A stretch of 64,000 nt of DNA from Bacteroidota bacterium (GTDB lineage: Bacteria > Bacteroidota > Bacteroidia > NS11-12g > UBA9320). The notes under the pieces are model-generated. The model searched no databases. It was not told where the DNA came from and saw nothing but the letters and a program-made list of their open reading frames with translations. Position numbers and translations under genes: made by a program. This document shows, piece by piece, positions 18,700 to 27,660 of this stretch; position 1 is the first letter of the stretch, and the number at the start of each line of letters is the position of its first letter. Location: assembly GCA_002746305.1 (NCBI GenBank), contig NVWV01000012.1, positions 1 to 64,000 on the forward strand. The letters run 5' to 3'.

Positions 18700-20670
18700 C
18701 TAGTTATAAAGTTGCTTTACATTTTGTTCGTATACCTGAATAGGATACTTTTTCTTTAGTTCACTAATCCATTGAGATTCTAGATAATTTTGATAATCTG
18801 AAGTAGCTTGACCCATATTCTCTTTTAAAGGTTTCGCTGATGCGGGCAAAATTTCTGATATCTGTACAAATTTTGACCTTCCATTTTCTTCAGGTAGACC
18901 GTAAACTCCAGTTGACCAAGCAATTTGGTCTAGTAAGCTATTATTCCCTTTCTCAAATTTCTTAGAATCTAAAGTAATTGTTAGTGGATCCTTTGCATTA
19001 CACTTAGCAAGGATATCGGAAGATGACACTCCTTTCTTCGCAAGTTTCATTGCCTGCTTTGCACTTTTAGCATCTTTACAACTATAAATTGAAGCATTAG
19101 CTCGCTCTTCCCACATATAATCACCAGTATTCTTTGCATAAAAATCAACTAAACCTGCACTGTCTGCTACTGCCTTACTCCAAACTTCTTTATCCGTCAG
19201 TTCAAATAGGAGTATCCCATCTTTATATTCCTGCATGATGTACTTAAAGTCTTCATATTTGACTTCAAGAATACTTTGCTCATAATCTAAGTTGGATTGT
19301 TTTACGAAATTGGAATACATATCGATTACTACATTTTCCAAACTCTTATTCGTTCTTGTTTGGTTGGTCGCCACATAAGCATAGAAATCCGAGTCTGTGT
19401 AATTACGCTTTTCTATGGTAAACAGTACACTTCCATTTCCTGATTTCTTTTTAAATTTTCCTTTCAGTAAATCCTCAGAAAACTCATTCTTCACTGATGA
19501 AATTCCAGCAACCTCCTTAAACTCGTTCTCTATTTTCACTCGAGCCACTACTACATCCTTATTCAATTCACTCCTACTATCTCTCTCTACCTTACGTCTT
19601 AATCCATCCTTCACCTCATCATAGCTAGGCTTTTCCTTTCGTGTCACTCTTCTAATGATGTGCCATCCAAATTTCGTTTTAATCGGTTGTGTAAAGTCTC
19701 CATCATTCTTAAGATCATAAGCTACGTCCTTAAATTCATTGGGAATGTTATTCGTGGTTCTATTGAACCAACTTAACTCTCCTCCTTTACTGTTTGTATT
19801 AAAATCTTCGGAAAATTCCTCAACCGTTGTATTCCAATCTGCTCCATCTTTTAACTTTGCATGTACCGCATCTATTCTCTCCTTTGTGCTATCTATTTGA
19901 CCCGGATTGTAATATTTTATCATGATATGAGCTACTTTAACATCTCCAAAAGATTCTCTCTTATCGTGAGTGTACACCAAATGATACCCAAATTGAGTTC
20001 TCACTGGCATACTAACAGCTCCAATCTCAGTACTAAAAGCAGCATTCTCGAAAGGATATATCATCTGGAACGCCGTGAAATAGCCCAAATTACCCTTGTT
20101 TGTTTTAGCTGATGGGTCATCCGAAAAGCTGGCAGCAAGGTCTTCAAACTTCTCGCCCTTCTCAATCCTGCTTCTAAAGCCCATTATTTTTTGATAGGCC
20201 GCCAATGAATCAGATGGCTTCGCATCCAAAGAACAGTTTACTAGCAAGTGACTAGCATTCACTTCTTGCTGACTTCTATCATAAGCTTCCTTTACCAGCA
20301 TATCAGTAACACTTTTGTCCGTTAGATATGGCTGAGCCAATTGAACTCGGTATCCTGCCAATTCAGCTTTGAAACTTGGAACAGTATCCATCTTTCTATC
20401 ATAAGCTTCGGCCACTTTAAGTTTAAACTTGATGTATAAATCTAAATATTCTTCAATTTCAGCTTGAGTAGGGGCGACTTTATCTCTTTTGTTTTTATTA
20501 AAAACACGCATAAATTCATCGTTATACACCATTTCATCACCAAAACTAAAAATTGGATATTGAACCCCAGCTTCATTGGCCTGTCCTGCAATTGCTATAG
20601 ATGGGGTTTGAGCTTGTGCGTACACTATCCCAACTAGAATTAAAACCAACGTTTTTATAATTTTTATCAT
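18700..20670 (-). CDS. Large periplasmic peptidyl-prolyl isomerase (two parvulin domains)
   Basis: This 656-residue protein starts with a signal peptide (MIKIIKTLVLILVGIVYAQAQ). An N-terminal helical chaperone region is followed by two parvulin domains at about 130-225 (NASHLLVNC, NKGNLGYFTAFQMIYPFE) and 230-330 (KVAHIMIKY, SKGGELSWFNRTTNNIP). A long C-terminal region (about 350-656) contains a Trp-rich segment ending in SQWISELKKKYPIQVYE. It is the first gene of the PPIase operon that continues into the lipoprotein, the SurA-like protein and moxR. Probable role: assembly of outer-membrane and T9SS proteins. Confidence 0.9.
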   Translation of the reverse strand: MIKIIKTLVLILVGIVYAQAQTPSIAIAGQANEAGVQYPIFSFGDEMVYNDEFMRVFNKNKRDKVAPTQAEIEEYLDLYIKFKLKVAEAYDRKMDTVPSFKAELAGYRVQLAQPYLTDKSVTDMLVKEAYDRSQQEVNASHLLVNCSLDAKPSDSLAAYQKIMGFRSRIEKGEKFEDLAASFSDDPSAKTNKGNLGYFTAFQMIYPFENAAFSTEIGAVSMPVRTQFGYHLVYTHDKRESFGDVKVAHIMIKYYNPGQIDSTKERIDAVHAKLKDGADWNTTVEEFSEDFNTNSKGGELSWFNRTTNNIPNEFKDVAYDLKNDGDFTQPIKTKFGWHIIRRVTRKEKPSYDEVKDGLRRKVERDSRSELNKDVVVARVKIENEFKEVAGISSVKNEFSEDLLKGKFKKKSGNGSVLFTIEKRNYTDSDFYAYVATNQTRTNKSLENVVIDMYSNFVKQSNLDYEQSILEVKYEDFKYIMQEYKDGILLFELTDKEVWSKAVADSAGLVDFYAKNTGDYMWEERANASIYSCKDAKSAKQAMKLAKKGVSSSDILAKCNAKDPLTITLDSKKFEKGNNSLLDQIAWSTGVYGLPEENGRSKFVQISEILPASAKPLKENMGQATSDYQNYLESQWISELKKKYPIQVYEQNVKQLYN

Positions 20671-20779
20671 AGTATTATATTCATTAAAAATAAGTCGCGA
20701 ATTTAATGAATTATGAGCTTTACACGACCTTTTCAGTCAATTATTGAGCCCGATTATTAAACTTAGACGGAAAGATTAA

Positions 20780-20787
20780 TACTTTTG
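20780..20787 (+). promoter_or_regulatory. -7 box TACTTTTG before menE
   Basis: TACTTTTG matches TAnnTTTG and lies 24 bases before the menE ATG at 20812, giving an expected leader of about 20 bases. No TTG is found at the normal -33 spacing. The divergent PPIase operon begins 110 bases to the left. Confidence 0.35.
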
Positions 20788-20811
20788 ATGAAAAATAGCT
20801 AAAATTTGACA

Positions 20812-21825
20812 ATGTTTCAGGCTACTTACAGTCATGATTTTAAACAAATAGATTTTGTTAAGAATATCATTCACGATTGGAAAAATGGAATAAGAACATT
20901 CACACTTAAAACTTCTGGGAGTACTGGAACACCAAAAAAAGTAGCACTCAAAAAAGAACTACTCATTTGGAGCGTTAAGAGCACTAAAAAGGTCCTTAAT
21001 TTAGCTTTTACAACTAATGAAGAAAGAGTCCTTTGCTGTCTTCCTATTGAGAAAACAGGCGGATTCATGCAACTGATAAGAGCTTTACATTTTGGATGGA
21101 GCATTCATTTTGTAAACCCAAGTTCCAATCCTCTAGCGGCAATTCCAGAGAGCCGTTTGTTTAGCCAAGTCTCATTCACTCCTCAGCAAATTGAACACAT
21201 TTTAGAAACTCATAAGGGTGAACTTTCTAAATTTAATACCGTTTTGATTGGAGGTGCAGTCATTTCAGTGGAACTTGAGAACAAAATCATCCATCAAGAT
21301 AAGGCTACAGAAACTCATTTTTGGGAGACTTATGGTATGACCGAAACTGCAAGTCATATTGCTCTTAGGAAAATAGGGGTAGACTCTTTGTTTCAACCAC
21401 AGCCTGGTGTAAAATTAAGTCTTACGAATAGTCTATTAAGGATTGATATTCCTGAGATTAACATTTCCGTGATGACCAATGACTTGGCAAAAATTGAAGT
21501 ACACGGATTTGAAATAGTAGGGAGGGCGGACGATATTATAAATAGTGGAGGACTTAAATTAAACCCAGTTGAACTGGAACCACAAATACAATTGGTACTT
21601 GACTCACAAAACATCCATAGGAATTTTTATTTGGGTAAAGCTCCAGACCAAAAACTAGGAGAACGTGCTGTTTTGGTCATTGAAGGAAAACCATTCGGTG
21701 GCATCTCAGAAATAATTAATCTACTCAAAAAAGACTTACCCAGACACTCCTCTCCTACTGAAATAACATTCATCCCGTTCTTGACGTATACGGATACCGG
21801 TAAGGTCGTAAGAAGACCAATTTAA
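20812..21825 (+). CDS. menE: o-Succinylbenzoate-CoA ligase (AMP-binding)
   Basis: From ATG 20812 the protein has 337 residues, short for an ANL enzyme but normal for the compact MenE of Bacteroidota. Motifs are the phosphate loop KTSGSTGTPKKVAL (about 33-46), the A5 region ETYGMTETASHIALR, VGRADDIINSGGLKLNP (A7/A8) and the catalytic Lys in TDTGKVVRRP at the C-terminus. MenE activates o-succinylbenzoate with ATP and CoA in menaquinone synthesis. No other men gene is adjacent, so the substrate is inferred from family resemblance. trmB follows 16 bases later. Confidence 0.8.
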   Translation: MFQATYSHDFKQIDFVKNIIHDWKNGIRTFTLKTSGSTGTPKKVALKKELLIWSVKSTKKVLNLAFTTNEERVLCCLPIEKTGGFMQLIRALHFGWSIHFVNPSSNPLAAIPESRLFSQVSFTPQQIEHILETHKGELSKFNTVLIGGAVISVELENKIIHQDKATETHFWETYGMTETASHIALRKIGVDSLFQPQPGVKLSLTNSLLRIDIPEINISVMTNDLAKIEVHGFEIVGRADDIINSGGLKLNPVELEPQIQLVLDSQNIHRNFYLGKAPDQKLGERAVLVIEGKPFGGISEIINLLKKDLPRHSSPTEITFIPFLTYTDTGKVVRRPI

Positions 21826-21828
21826 ACT

Positions 21829-21836
21829 TACTTTTG
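21829..21836 (+). promoter_or_regulatory. -7 box TACTTTTG directly before trmB
   Basis: TACTTTTG (TAnnTTTG) begins 3 bases after the menE stop and ends 5 bases before the trmB GTG. If used, transcription would start at about the GTG itself. It may be coincidental, because trmB could also be read through from menE. Confidence 0.35.
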
Positions 21837-21841
21837 CACTT

Positions 21842-22483
21842 GTGGGAAAAGTAGGTAAACTCCAAAAATTTGCAGAGGTAACTGCATTCGAAAATTGTTT
21901 CGAATATGCCAAAGACATGAAGGGTAAATGGAAGTCCGACTATTTTAAAAATGATAACCCTATCACCGTAGAATTAGCCTGTGGCAAAGGAGAATATACC
22001 ATTGGATTGGCTGAAAGATTTCCTGACAGAAATTTCATTGGTATAGATGTAAAAGGAAACCGCATCTGGAAAGGTGCTCAATATGCCATCAACCATAAAA
22101 TGAACAACGTTGCTTTTCACCGACTCATGATTGGAAATATCGAGGAGTTTTTTGACAAGGGGGAAATCGACGAGTTCTGGATTACTTTTCCAGACCCTCA
22201 GCATGCAAAAAAGAGAAAAAGACTAACCAATCCTATGTTCTTGGAGAAATATAGGAGCATTAGCAAGGATGGAGCTGTAATGAATTTAAAATCTGATTCT
22301 ACACGATTCTACGAGTTTACAAAAGAGATTATTGCAGAACAAAAACTGGAAGTTCTAAACGACTCCGATGACATTTACAATTGGGATGAAATTCCTGAGT
22401 ATTTGGACAAGATCCAAACCTATTACGAACAAAAATGGTTGGAAGATGGTAAAAAGATTAAGTATCTAAAGTACCTAATCTAA
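21842..22483 (+). CDS. trmB: tRNA (guanine-46-N7)-methyltransferase
   Basis: This 213-residue cytoplasmic enzyme methylates G46 in the tRNA variable loop with S-adenosylmethionine. The SAM-binding motif VELACGKGEYTIGLAERFP (about 43-61), the acidic FIGIDVKGNR strand end, and the family signature WITFPDPQHAKKRKRLT near 118-134 are all present. The start is GTG at 21842, giving MGKVGKLQKF, which matches the usual N-terminus of Bacteroidota TrmB. The 3' end overlaps the convergent glycosyltransferase by 4 bases. Confidence 0.93.
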   Translation: MGKVGKLQKFAEVTAFENCFEYAKDMKGKWKSDYFKNDNPITVELACGKGEYTIGLAERFPDRNFIGIDVKGNRIWKGAQYAINHKMNNVAFHRLMIGNIEEFFDKGEIDEFWITFPDPQHAKKRKRLTNPMFLEKYRSISKDGAVMNLKSDSTRFYEFTKEIIAEQKLEVLNDSDDIYNWDEIPEYLDKIQTYYEQKWLEDGKKIKYLKYLI

Positions 22484-24372
22484 AAATCATCTCGCAGACC
22501 ATATTTCACTTTATTACCTTCTACCCGTCTAATTTCAAAATCCTTTATATACAGCTTTTCTTTACCTTGATTCCATACAAAGAATGTAATAATGGCTCCT
22601 GGACCTGCGGCTACGTCTGACAGATTAATTCCCTGATGGACCACTTGCCATTGCTCTTTATCTGTTTCCACGAAACGAGATAATTCAACATTGCTCCAAT
22701 GTTTTGTCTTTCCATTTTCCTCTACAATAGCTACCAGAGAAACTCCTTGTATTCCTGAAATAGGTTTTATACGTACTGATGCTCGTACGGTATTATTCTT
22801 ATGAGTGACGATGTCACCTAAACGTATCTTATACGTTGGAGACCATTCGGATAAACTATCCAACAAATAAGAGTTCTCTTCGAGAATGATACGCTTTCTA
22901 TCAATATTATTCCAATGGACTTGCTCTTTTTCTTTAAAATTTAGACGGGAGAATAAACTATCTGACGCTGTCCCCTGAGAAAAGATATGTGTACTTCCTC
23001 CTAAATAATTTCTCACCCATGTTTCATTTGGGTAATACTCTTTTATAATGCTTTCGTAGTTGGGGTTGGTACTGGACCATGCCCCAAAGTAGATGCTAGT
23101 TGATAGGTCCGCTTGACTCCTTATATATGCTCTGAATTCCAGTTCATTTTCAAATAAATCACACCATACATATTTTGCAGGATACTCTTCCTTATCCTGA
23201 TAGTACTGCGATATTTTATGATGAGAATCAATAATAAACGGATGTGCATTAAGCCGTCTGGCTACTCCTATATCTGAAACAATATGCTGATAATGGGAAT
23301 TATACAATAGTCTAAAATGTTGTCTCTTTACATTTAGTGTAAAAATGGAAACCAAGGCTATTACAATTACCAAAGTGAAGTTGATAACAGGTGTTTGGTT
23401 GGATAGATGACCAAACAGGACAAAAAATAGAAATGGAAAACTGAATATGAGAACGGAATACTGCAATACGGAATTCACTTCCGTAGAATAGAAGTATCCA
23501 ATCAAGAATGGCAGCATAAACCAAGACAAAAAAAGCATGAAGGGTTTAGGACTAAATGTAGTTTTCCTGTATTGAAAAATCCCTAGACCTACAATTCCTA
23601 TTACTAGAAATAAGAGAATCCAAGAGTAATGAAAAATATACCGAATGAAGTTCCATAAAAAATCAGGTTCAGGTTTGGCCAACCATCCTTCAATGCCTTT
23701 GTTTCCCAATTGATGAAAGAATATGGATAGATGAGGAACATAAAGTAAGAAGATTACTAGACCACATAAAGCATATTTTAACAGAGCCTTTTTGGGTATA
23801 AAAAACAAGCCACTGAGTCCAACAATTACAGCAAAGAGCAAACTAAAATGATGATTGTAAGCACAAAGTGCTGAGAACAGAATATATAGGATGCTATTGA
23901 ACACAAACGGCTTATTGGGGTACTTGACTAAGCGTGTCCAAAACCACACCATAGCTAATACGAAAAACATTCCACTGATATAAGGTCTGGCTGTAACACT
24001 ATACACAACCGGATACTGTAAGCAAGCCATCAATGTTGCAGAAAGCAAGCCAACAGTGTCATTGAACCACTCTTTTGCGATGGCGTAAATTAGACCTATT
24101 GAGAGTAATCCTAAGAGGGCAAAAGGTAGTTTAACTATCCATTCCGTCTTACCAAACCATCCAGTCCAGTAATACAAAAAAACTTGAATACCAGCGGGAT
24201 GTCCATCGGGTTTTACACCGAAATCAATAAGTTCTTGAAATGAAGAGTATTCTGTCCTGAACAGGGCACTGAACTCATCGTGAGAAAAAGGGATATCACC
24301 AAAATTCCAGAAACGAAGTATCGCTCCTATGGCAAGAATAAAAAAGAGTATTGCTTTATTGGTAAGTCTCAC
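22480..24372 (-). CDS. GT39-like membrane glycosyltransferase (PMT/ArnT superfamily)
   Basis: With a GTG start at 24372 the protein has 630 residues and begins MRLTNKAILFFILAIGAILRFW. An upstream TTG at 24393 would add 7 residues but falls in the repeat. The N-terminal half has about ten membrane helices; the first external loop carries the GT-C signature Phe-Ser-His-Asp-Glu (residues about 31-35). The C-terminal 200 residues form a soluble beta-rich domain (YIKDFEIRRVEG). GT39 enzymes transfer sugars from polyprenyl-phosphate donors to proteins or lipids on the periplasmic side. Acceptor unknown. Confidence 0.82.
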   Translation of the reverse strand: MRLTNKAILFFILAIGAILRFWNFGDIPFSHDEFSALFRTEYSSFQELIDFGVKPDGHPAGIQVFLYYWTGWFGKTEWIVKLPFALLGLLSIGLIYAIAKEWFNDTVGLLSATLMACLQYPVVYSVTARPYISGMFFVLAMVWFWTRLVKYPNKPFVFNSILYILFSALCAYNHHFSLLFAVIVGLSGLFFIPKKALLKYALCGLVIFLLYVPHLSIFFHQLGNKGIEGWLAKPEPDFLWNFIRYIFHYSWILLFLVIGIVGLGIFQYRKTTFSPKPFMLFLSWFMLPFLIGYFYSTEVNSVLQYSVLIFSFPFLFFVLFGHLSNQTPVINFTLVIVIALVSIFTLNVKRQHFRLLYNSHYQHIVSDIGVARRLNAHPFIIDSHHKISQYYQDKEEYPAKYVWCDLFENELEFRAYIRSQADLSTSIYFGAWSSTNPNYESIIKEYYPNETWVRNYLGGSTHIFSQGTASDSLFSRLNFKEKEQVHWNNIDRKRIILEENSYLLDSLSEWSPTYKIRLGDIVTHKNNTVRASVRIKPISGIQGVSLVAIVEENGKTKHWSNVELSRFVETDKEQWQVVHQGINLSDVAAGPGAIITFFVWNQGKEKLYIKDFEIRRVEGNKVKYGLRDDF

Positions 24373-24709
24373 TGTGACCGTCAAATTTAACAATTCACTG
24401 TTAGTTCTTCTTTTTTTAACACTAAGACCCTAAGATTTCTAATCTGGTAAGTCCAGAAGTAGTCATTTGCTAAGTGAATGGCAGAATTAGCAGTCCTGTT
24501 AGTATAAAAATACAACTTAATGCCTTAGTAAAAACACATTCAGCATCCGTCAAGCTCAATAACTCACTGTTAGTTCCTATTCTTTAACACTAAGACCCTA
24601 AGGTTATTAATTTGGCAAGTCCCAGAAATAGTCGTTTGCTAAGTGAATGGCAGAATCGGTAATCTTATCAGTATAGAACTCTACTTAGTGCTTTAGTGGT
24701 AAAACCACA
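24373..24709. other. Intergenic stretch filled by a tandem repeat
   Basis: The 337 bases between the glycosyltransferase start and the end of gmhA contain no gene. They are almost wholly occupied by two imperfect copies of one sequence, listed separately. No hairpin terminator or TAnnTTTG box was recognised. Confidence 0.7.
24380..24540 (+). repeat. 163-bp imperfect tandem repeat, copy 1
   Basis: Copy 1 runs from gtcaaattt to aaaacacatt. It aligns along its full length with copy 2 at 24549-24711, sharing blocks such as actgttagttc, aacactaagaccctaag and tttgctaagtgaatggcaga. Differences are scattered substitutions and small indels. It starts 8 bases before the likely GTG of the glycosyltransferase. 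Confidence 0.8.
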
Positions 24710-24711
24710 TT
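24549..24711 (+). repeat. 163-bp imperfect tandem repeat, copy 2
   Basis: Copy 2 runs from gtcaagctc to accacatt and ends in the gmhA stop codon. Copies are separated by 8 bases. The 11-mer tttgctaagtg in each copy also occurs at 46693-46703 just after the decayed mnmE fragment, so it may belong to a wider repeat family. Confidence 0.8.
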
Positions 24712-25273
24712 ACAAATTACGCTCCACGTAATCTATCAACGAGTGTATCACTTTGATGTGTATTTCCTGAGCCCTATCTGCAAAGTCACTTTTAGGAGCT
24801 CGTATTTCTACGTCACAAAGACCAGCCATTTTACCGCCGTCCTTTCCTGTTAGCCCTATTATCTTCATGCCCTTTTCTTTGGCAGCAGCAATTGCATTAA
24901 TCACATTTTGGCTATTTCCACTGGTGCTAATCCCAAGAAGTACGTCTCCTTTGCGACCTACACCTTCTATGTATCTAGAAAAGACATAATCGTAACCGTA
25001 GTCATTTCCTACGCACGCCATATGACTGGCATCTGCTATGGCTATCGCTCCTATTGCAGGTCGATTTTCACGATATCTACCGGTAAGTTCTTCTGCAAAA
25101 TGCATCGCATCACAAAGACTTCCTCCATTACCACAGCTCAATACTTTGCCTTCGTTTTGAAAACTTTCAACGAGTAACTTCCCTGCAGCTTCTATATTTT
25201 CAAAATTCTGATCGTCTGCTAGAAAAACTGAAAGCACTTCTTGTGCTTCTGTAAAATGTTGTTTGATGCTCAT
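24710..25273 (-). CDS. gmhA: D-sedoheptulose-7-phosphate isomerase
   Basis: This 187-residue SIS-domain enzyme makes D-glycero-D-manno-heptose 7-phosphate for LPS/S-layer heptose. Phosphate-binding motifs [21 protein letters not shown] (about 44-64) and [14 protein letters not shown] (about 114-127) are present, as are the metal/active-site residues in FAEELTG and QEIHIKVIH near the C-terminus. It follows the dsbD gene by 3 bases on the same strand, with no other heptose gene nearby, so it may serve another ketose phosphate; the match to GmhA is nevertheless strong. Confidence 0.9.
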   Translation of the reverse strand: MSIKQHFTEAQEVLSVFLADDQNFENIEAAGKLLVESFQNEGKVLSCGNGGSLCDAMHFAEELTGRYRENRPAIGAIAIADASHMACVGNDYGYDYVFSRYIEGVGRKGDVLLGISTSGNSQNVINAIAAAKEKGMKIIGLTGKDGGKMAGLCDVEIRAPKSDFADRAQEIHIKVIHSLIDYVERNL

Positions 25274-25276
25274 GTA

Positions 25277-27535
25277 TTATTCCGCTAGCTTAGCGTCCAT
25301 TCTGATTTTGTACTCCACCAAGCCATCCTTCAAAAATTTGACATATGTATCCTTGTTGAGATCATAATTGCGAGTGGGTTGTAGCAAATTTCCCTCATTG
25401 TCCAATAAGGCATATTGAGGCTGAGCATTCCTATTGAAGTAACACTCTTGAATCCAACTATTTTTCTTATCCAAACGAGTAATTAACTTACCATTCTTAG
25501 CATAGAATTGATCTTCTTTTGGCAGAGCAATAGTTTTCTCATCGGCATATAATGCAACTACCACATAATCTTCATCCAAGAATTTGTGTACTCTAGAGTC
25601 TGTCCAAACTCTAGCTTCCATTTCTCTACAATTCACGCATCCATGTCCTGTAAAATCAATAAATACTGGCTTACCAAGACTCCTTGCAACTTCCATTCCT
25701 TGTTCATAGTCAAAGTATCCTCTAAGGCCATCTGGCAAGTGTAGTTTATCATTATACTTGGGTTGCACACCTCCATAACCTTGAGTTATTTCATTGGGGT
25801 TCAATATTTTTTGTACAATATTAAAATCATGCGTACTCATGGGTGGAAGATATCCAGCTAATGCCTTTAACGGAGCTCCGATTAAGCCCGGAACTAGATA
25901 TACCACAAATGAAAAAGTAGCAATGGCAAACATCAATCTGGGCACTTTTAAAAACGGCATATCACTATCGTGAGAGAACTTAATTTTACCCAGTAAATAG
26001 AAACCCATCAAAAGGAATATTACAATCCATAATCCAATGTAAATTTCTCTATCCAATAATCCCCAGTGATACGTTTGATCTGCAATACTTAGAAACTTTA
26101 AACCAAGTGCCAATTCTAGAAATCCAAGAACCACTTTCACTGAGTTCAACCAACCTCCAGACTTCGGCAATCCATTTAACCAATTGGGAAATATAGCAAA
26201 TAGCGTAAATGGTAGAGCAAATGCTAATGAAAAACCAAACATACCAACAACAGGTTTAATAAATGCTCCTCCAACACTTTGGACCAATAATCCTCCAACA
26301 ATTGGGCCTGTACATGAAAATGATACCAAGGCAATAGTAAATGCCATAAAAAATATACCAATAAAGCCTCCCTTATCTGCTTGCTTATCAGCTTTATTCA
26401 CAACCCAACTTGGCAATGTAAGTTCAAACGCTCCAAAAAAGGAAGCAGCAAATACAACGAATATTAGGAAAAAGAATACGTTTGGAACCCAATGAGTTGA
26501 CAACCAATTTGCAAACGATGCATCCTTGGCAAACAAACCAATCATAGCACCAATAACCACATAAATAGCTATTATACTCAATCCATAGATAATACCATCC
26601 CTAATCGCTTTCGCCTTACTCCCATCTTTCATAAAGAAGGACACCGTCATTGGAATCATAGGGAACACACATGGTGTAAGTAAAGCTACCAGACCTGAAA
26701 GAAAAGCAAGTATAAACAAACCCCAATACGTCTGATTTTCCTCGTTTGTTTCGCCATCAAAGGTTTTTGTCTCACAACTACCTATATCGGTCGCAGAAGC
26801 AGCTTGATAACTGGAATAGTTTACATCTTCTGCTTTGATAACATCTCCATATTTCGTCGCACCACCAGAAGCAGCATCATCATTTAATTTTGCTAACTGA
26901 CTTAGCACTAGAGAATCACAGGTTGTACAATTCCCATCTGTAAAACTGGGCATACTTTGAACGGAAGCTTCGTCTACATCAATTGATGCATCCGAAGGGC
27001 TTTCATCGTCCTTGGGGTCTTTGGGTGTATCCGGTTCTACAATAGGTGTAGTTGTTGAGGCTCCAGACACTTTTAACCCTTTAACTTCAATTTCATATTC
27101 AAAAAGCACACACATCCCATCGGCTGTACACATTTGATACTCTAACAAACCTTCTATTTTAGGATTTGCAGATAGTATTTTAATCTTTTGCCTGAACTCA
27201 GCTTTCTTTTCAAAGTCCGCTACTTCACACTCAAAAATATCGTCTTCGTAATGATGTGAACCTATTGCTTTAGCCTTTCCAACCAATTCATAACTTGCAT
27301 GGGTTTCATACGTAAACTCAGCTTTACGAGGGGGACAATCACCATAGTCATTTGAATAAATATGGTATCCTGCTGGGATTTGGGTTTTAAATATGACTTC
27401 AATAACATCACCTGCCTTTATCTCTGTTTTATTTACCGCATGACTCCAATTAGCTGGCGGAATTTTTTGACCAAATACGCTTGTCGCTAAAGCGAGCGTT
27501 AATACTAAAAAAATATACTTCTTGATAAAATTCAT
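25277..27535 (-). CDS. dsbD: Thiol:disulfide interchange protein DsbD
   Basis: From ATG 27535 the protein has 752 residues; the upstream in-frame extension to 27565 would bury the signal peptide (MNFIKKYIFLVLTLALATSVFGQ). Domains: an N-terminal DsbD-alpha/DsbC-like sandwich (about 30-150), a Cys-containing linker (GNCTTCDSL), a membrane core of about eight helices with the conserved Cys of PCVFPMIP and SFSCTGPIVGG, and a C-terminal thioredoxin-like domain with CVNC. DsbD moves electrons from cytoplasmic thioredoxin to periplasmic thiol proteins. gmhA follows 3 bases later. Confidence 0.93.
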   Translation of the reverse strand: MNFIKKYIFLVLTLALATSVFGQKIPPANWSHAVNKTEIKAGDVIEVIFKTQIPAGYHIYSNDYGDCPPRKAEFTYETHASYELVGKAKAIGSHHYEDDIFECEVADFEKKAEFRQKIKILSANPKIEGLLEYQMCTADGMCVLFEYEIEVKGLKVSGASTTTPIVEPDTPKDPKDDESPSDASIDVDEASVQSMPSFTDGNCTTCDSLVLSQLAKLNDDAASGGATKYGDVIKAEDVNYSSYQAASATDIGSCETKTFDGETNEENQTYWGLFILAFLSGLVALLTPCVFPMIPMTVSFFMKDGSKAKAIRDGIIYGLSIIAIYVVIGAMIGLFAKDASFANWLSTHWVPNVFFFLIFVVFAASFFGAFELTLPSWVVNKADKQADKGGFIGIFFMAFTIALVSFSCTGPIVGGLLVQSVGGAFIKPVVGMFGFSLAFALPFTLFAIFPNWLNGLPKSGGWLNSVKVVLGFLELALGLKFLSIADQTYHWGLLDREIYIGLWIVIFLLMGFYLLGKIKFSHDSDMPFLKVPRLMFAIATFSFVVYLVPGLIGAPLKALAGYLPPMSTHDFNIVQKILNPNEITQGYGGVQPKYNDKLHLPDGLRGYFDYEQGMEVARSLGKPVFIDFTGHGCVNCREMEARVWTDSRVHKFLDEDYVVVALYADEKTIALPKEDQFYAKNGKLITRLDKKNSWIQECYFNRNAQPQYALLDNEGNLLQPTRNYDLNKDTYVKFLKDGLVEYKIRMDAKLAE

Positions 27536-27631
27536 ATCTATAACTTCAAATAAAACGCTTTCCAATACAATTCATTACATAAGATGTAGATAAGTGCATA
27601 AAAGTTGCTCGTGTTAACACCTTCAAAATTT

Positions 27632-27639
27632 ACCTTTGG
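27632..27639 (+). promoter_or_regulatory. -7 box TACCTTTG before the glucosaminidase gene
   Basis: TACCTTTG matches TAnnTTTG and lies 21 bases before the ATG at 27661. A GTTG at 27605-27608 is upstream with 23 bases between, slightly longer than the usual 19-21 for the -33 element. It is the best two-part promoter candidate in this window. Confidence 0.5.
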
Positions 27640-27660
27640 GCCCTTGTTTACATTCATTAT

